Positions 63,155-64,000 of a stretch of DNA of 64,000 nucleotides are shown one piece after another. The translations under genes and the position numbers were made by a program. The number at the start of each line of letters is the position of its first letter. Position 1 is the first letter of the stretch. The notes beneath the pieces were generated by a model. That model saw only the letters and a program-made list of their open reading frames with translations. It was not told the DNA's origin and did no database searches. The stretch comes from [Enterobacter] lignolyticus SCF1 (GTDB lineage: Bacteria > Pseudomonadota > Gammaproteobacteria > Enterobacterales > Enterobacteriaceae): contig NC_014618.1 in the NCBI RefSeq assembly GCF_000164865.1, positions 1,240,001-1,304,000 of the forward strand, written 5' to 3'.

Positions 63155-64000
63155 ATGACTTCCCCTTATACCCTTAAAGATATTTCTCGTCCTAACGGTG
63201 GCTTCGCCATGCTGGCAGTTGATCAGCGTGAAGCTATGCGACAGATGTTTGTCGCCGCAGGTCAGCAGAAACCTGTTTCGGACCGTGTGCTCACAGATTT
63301 TAAAGTTGCCGCAACCCGTATTCTTTCACCCTATGCATCGGCAGTACTGGCTGACAAGCAATTCTGTTTTGATCAAATTGTTGAACAGGGCGCGGCGGCT
63401 GAATCCTGCGGGCTTATCGCCTCTGCAGATTATTTTTATGCTGGTAATGGCGTACCGGTCGACAGTGTGGAAATCGATATGTCGGTCGACCCACATGCCA
63501 TCCGCGCTATGGGTGGTAAGGCGATGAAGCTGCTGGTGCTGTGGCGTGAAGACGAACCCGCAGAGGAACGACTGGCAATGGTTGAGAAGTATGTTGAACG
63601 CTGTCGTAGCGCGGGGTTGGTGAGCATCATTGAACCCGTTGTCAGACCTCCTCGCCGTGGGCTGTCGTTCGATCGTGAGGCCGCAATTGTCGCTGCAGCA
63701 ACTGAATTAGGTAGTACCGGTGCGGACCTCTATAAAGCTGAAATGCCGCTGTTCGGCAAAGGGGACGACCAAACCGTTATTGAGGCCTGTAAAAAGCTGA
63801 GCACGCAAATAAAAATGCCATGGGTCATTCTTTCAACGGGAGTTGAAGCTGACAATTTTGGCCGCGCCGTGCGTCTTGCGATGATGGGAGGAGCGTCAGG
63901 CTTCCTGGCTGGACGTGCTATCTGGGCATCAGTGATCGGCGCGCAGGATCCAGACACTGTACTGCGTGAAGTATCAGTCCCCCGGCTGCAGAAGCTGGCA
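63155..64000 (+). CDS. yihT: Sulfofructosephosphate aldolase YihT, 3' end cut by window edge
   Basis: Class I aldolase splitting SF-1-phosphate into dihydroxyacetone phosphate and sulfolactaldehyde. 282 residues are visible; E. coli YihT has 292, so about ten are missing. Schiff-base lysine is Lys194 in GADLYKAEMPLFGKG; the conserved IEPVVRPPRRG block and GGFAMLAVDQREAMR start agree with YihT rather than tagatose-bisphosphate aldolase LacD. The SD (AGGAGTAATT) is good. Transcribed with yihU; further pathway genes would be expected to the right. Confidence 0.95.
   Translation, partial: MTSPYTLKDISRPNGGFAMLAVDQREAMRQMFVAAGQQKPVSDRVLTDFKVAATRILSPYASAVLADKQFCFDQIVEQGAAAESCGLIASADYFYAGNGVPVDSVEIDMSVDPHAIRAMGGKAMKLLVLWREDEPAEERLAMVEKYVERCRSAGLVSIIEPVVRPPRRGLSFDREAAIVAAATELGSTGADLYKAEMPLFGKGDDQTVIEACKKLSTQIKMPWVILSTGVEADNFGRAVRLAMMGGASGFLAGRAIWASVIGAQDPDTVLREVSVPRLQKLA

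Noticed and set aside
1..64000. tRNA, rRNA, CRISPR, IS or prophage elements
   Set aside because: None found: no regular spaced repeats, transposase or integrase reading frames, or cloverleaf-like genes were recognised, although a tRNA scan could not be run.

Overview
This window looks like a chromosomal segment of a member of the Enterobacteriaceae, probably near Klebsiella, Raoultella or Enterobacter; the species cannot be fixed from the sequence alone. Most proteins read as close orthologues of E. coli K-12 proteins, and gene order largely follows the E. coli glrK-glnB-hmp-glyA-yph-csiE-suhB-isc-sseA-pbpC-ndk-hisS-der backbone. Base composition is GC-rich through most of it and visibly lower after about 60,100. 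I see no rRNA, tRNA, CRISPR array, insertion sequence or prophage.

Layout. (1) 2-3792: the GlrK/QseG/GlrR two-component operon (GlrK cut by the window edge) and glnB (PII). (2) 3853-10848, all minus: an acid-stress lysine decarboxylase locus, cadC-cadB-cadA, followed after a strong terminator by the peptide transporter dtpC; in E. coli K-12 this locus lies elsewhere. (3) hmp (minus) and glyA (plus) diverge from a control region carrying a near-consensus NsrR site and PurR- and MetR-like sites. (4) 13846-28585: a sugar-catabolism island in the place of E. coli yphA-H. It keeps yphA, yphH, yphG and a yphB-like mutarotase. The transport genes are instead a LsrB/RhaS-type binding protein, an ABC ATPase, two permeases, a TCSLV-motif FGGY kinase (D-ribulokinase type) and a sugar/H+ symporter. 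The substrate is not known. (5) hcaT without any hca catabolic genes, csiE, then a DUF1007-NicO metal transport pair where E. coli has yfhR. (6) suhB, trmJ and the complete iscRSUA-hscBA-fdx-iscX Fe-S assembly operon with pepB, bracketed by two copies of a REP/BIME-like repeat. (7) sseB, sseA, the alpha-2-macroglobulin/PBP1C pair yfhM-pbpC, ndk, rlmN, rodZ, ispG, hisS, yfgM, bamB and der.

(8) 60358-64000 is the most striking accessory region: a divergent csqR(yihW)-yihV / yihU-yihT set inserted after der. These genes encode the regulator, sulfofructose kinase, sulfolactaldehyde reductase and sulfofructose-phosphate aldolase of the sulfo-EMP (sulfoglycolysis) pathway. Catalytic and sulfonate-contacting residues recalled from the E. 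coli enzymes are conserved. The cluster runs off the right edge, so the sulfoquinovosidase, isomerase and transporters are not visible. Its control region carries a 16-base near-identical direct repeat that may be the CsqR operator. Between der and this cluster lies what looks like a frameshifted small gene.
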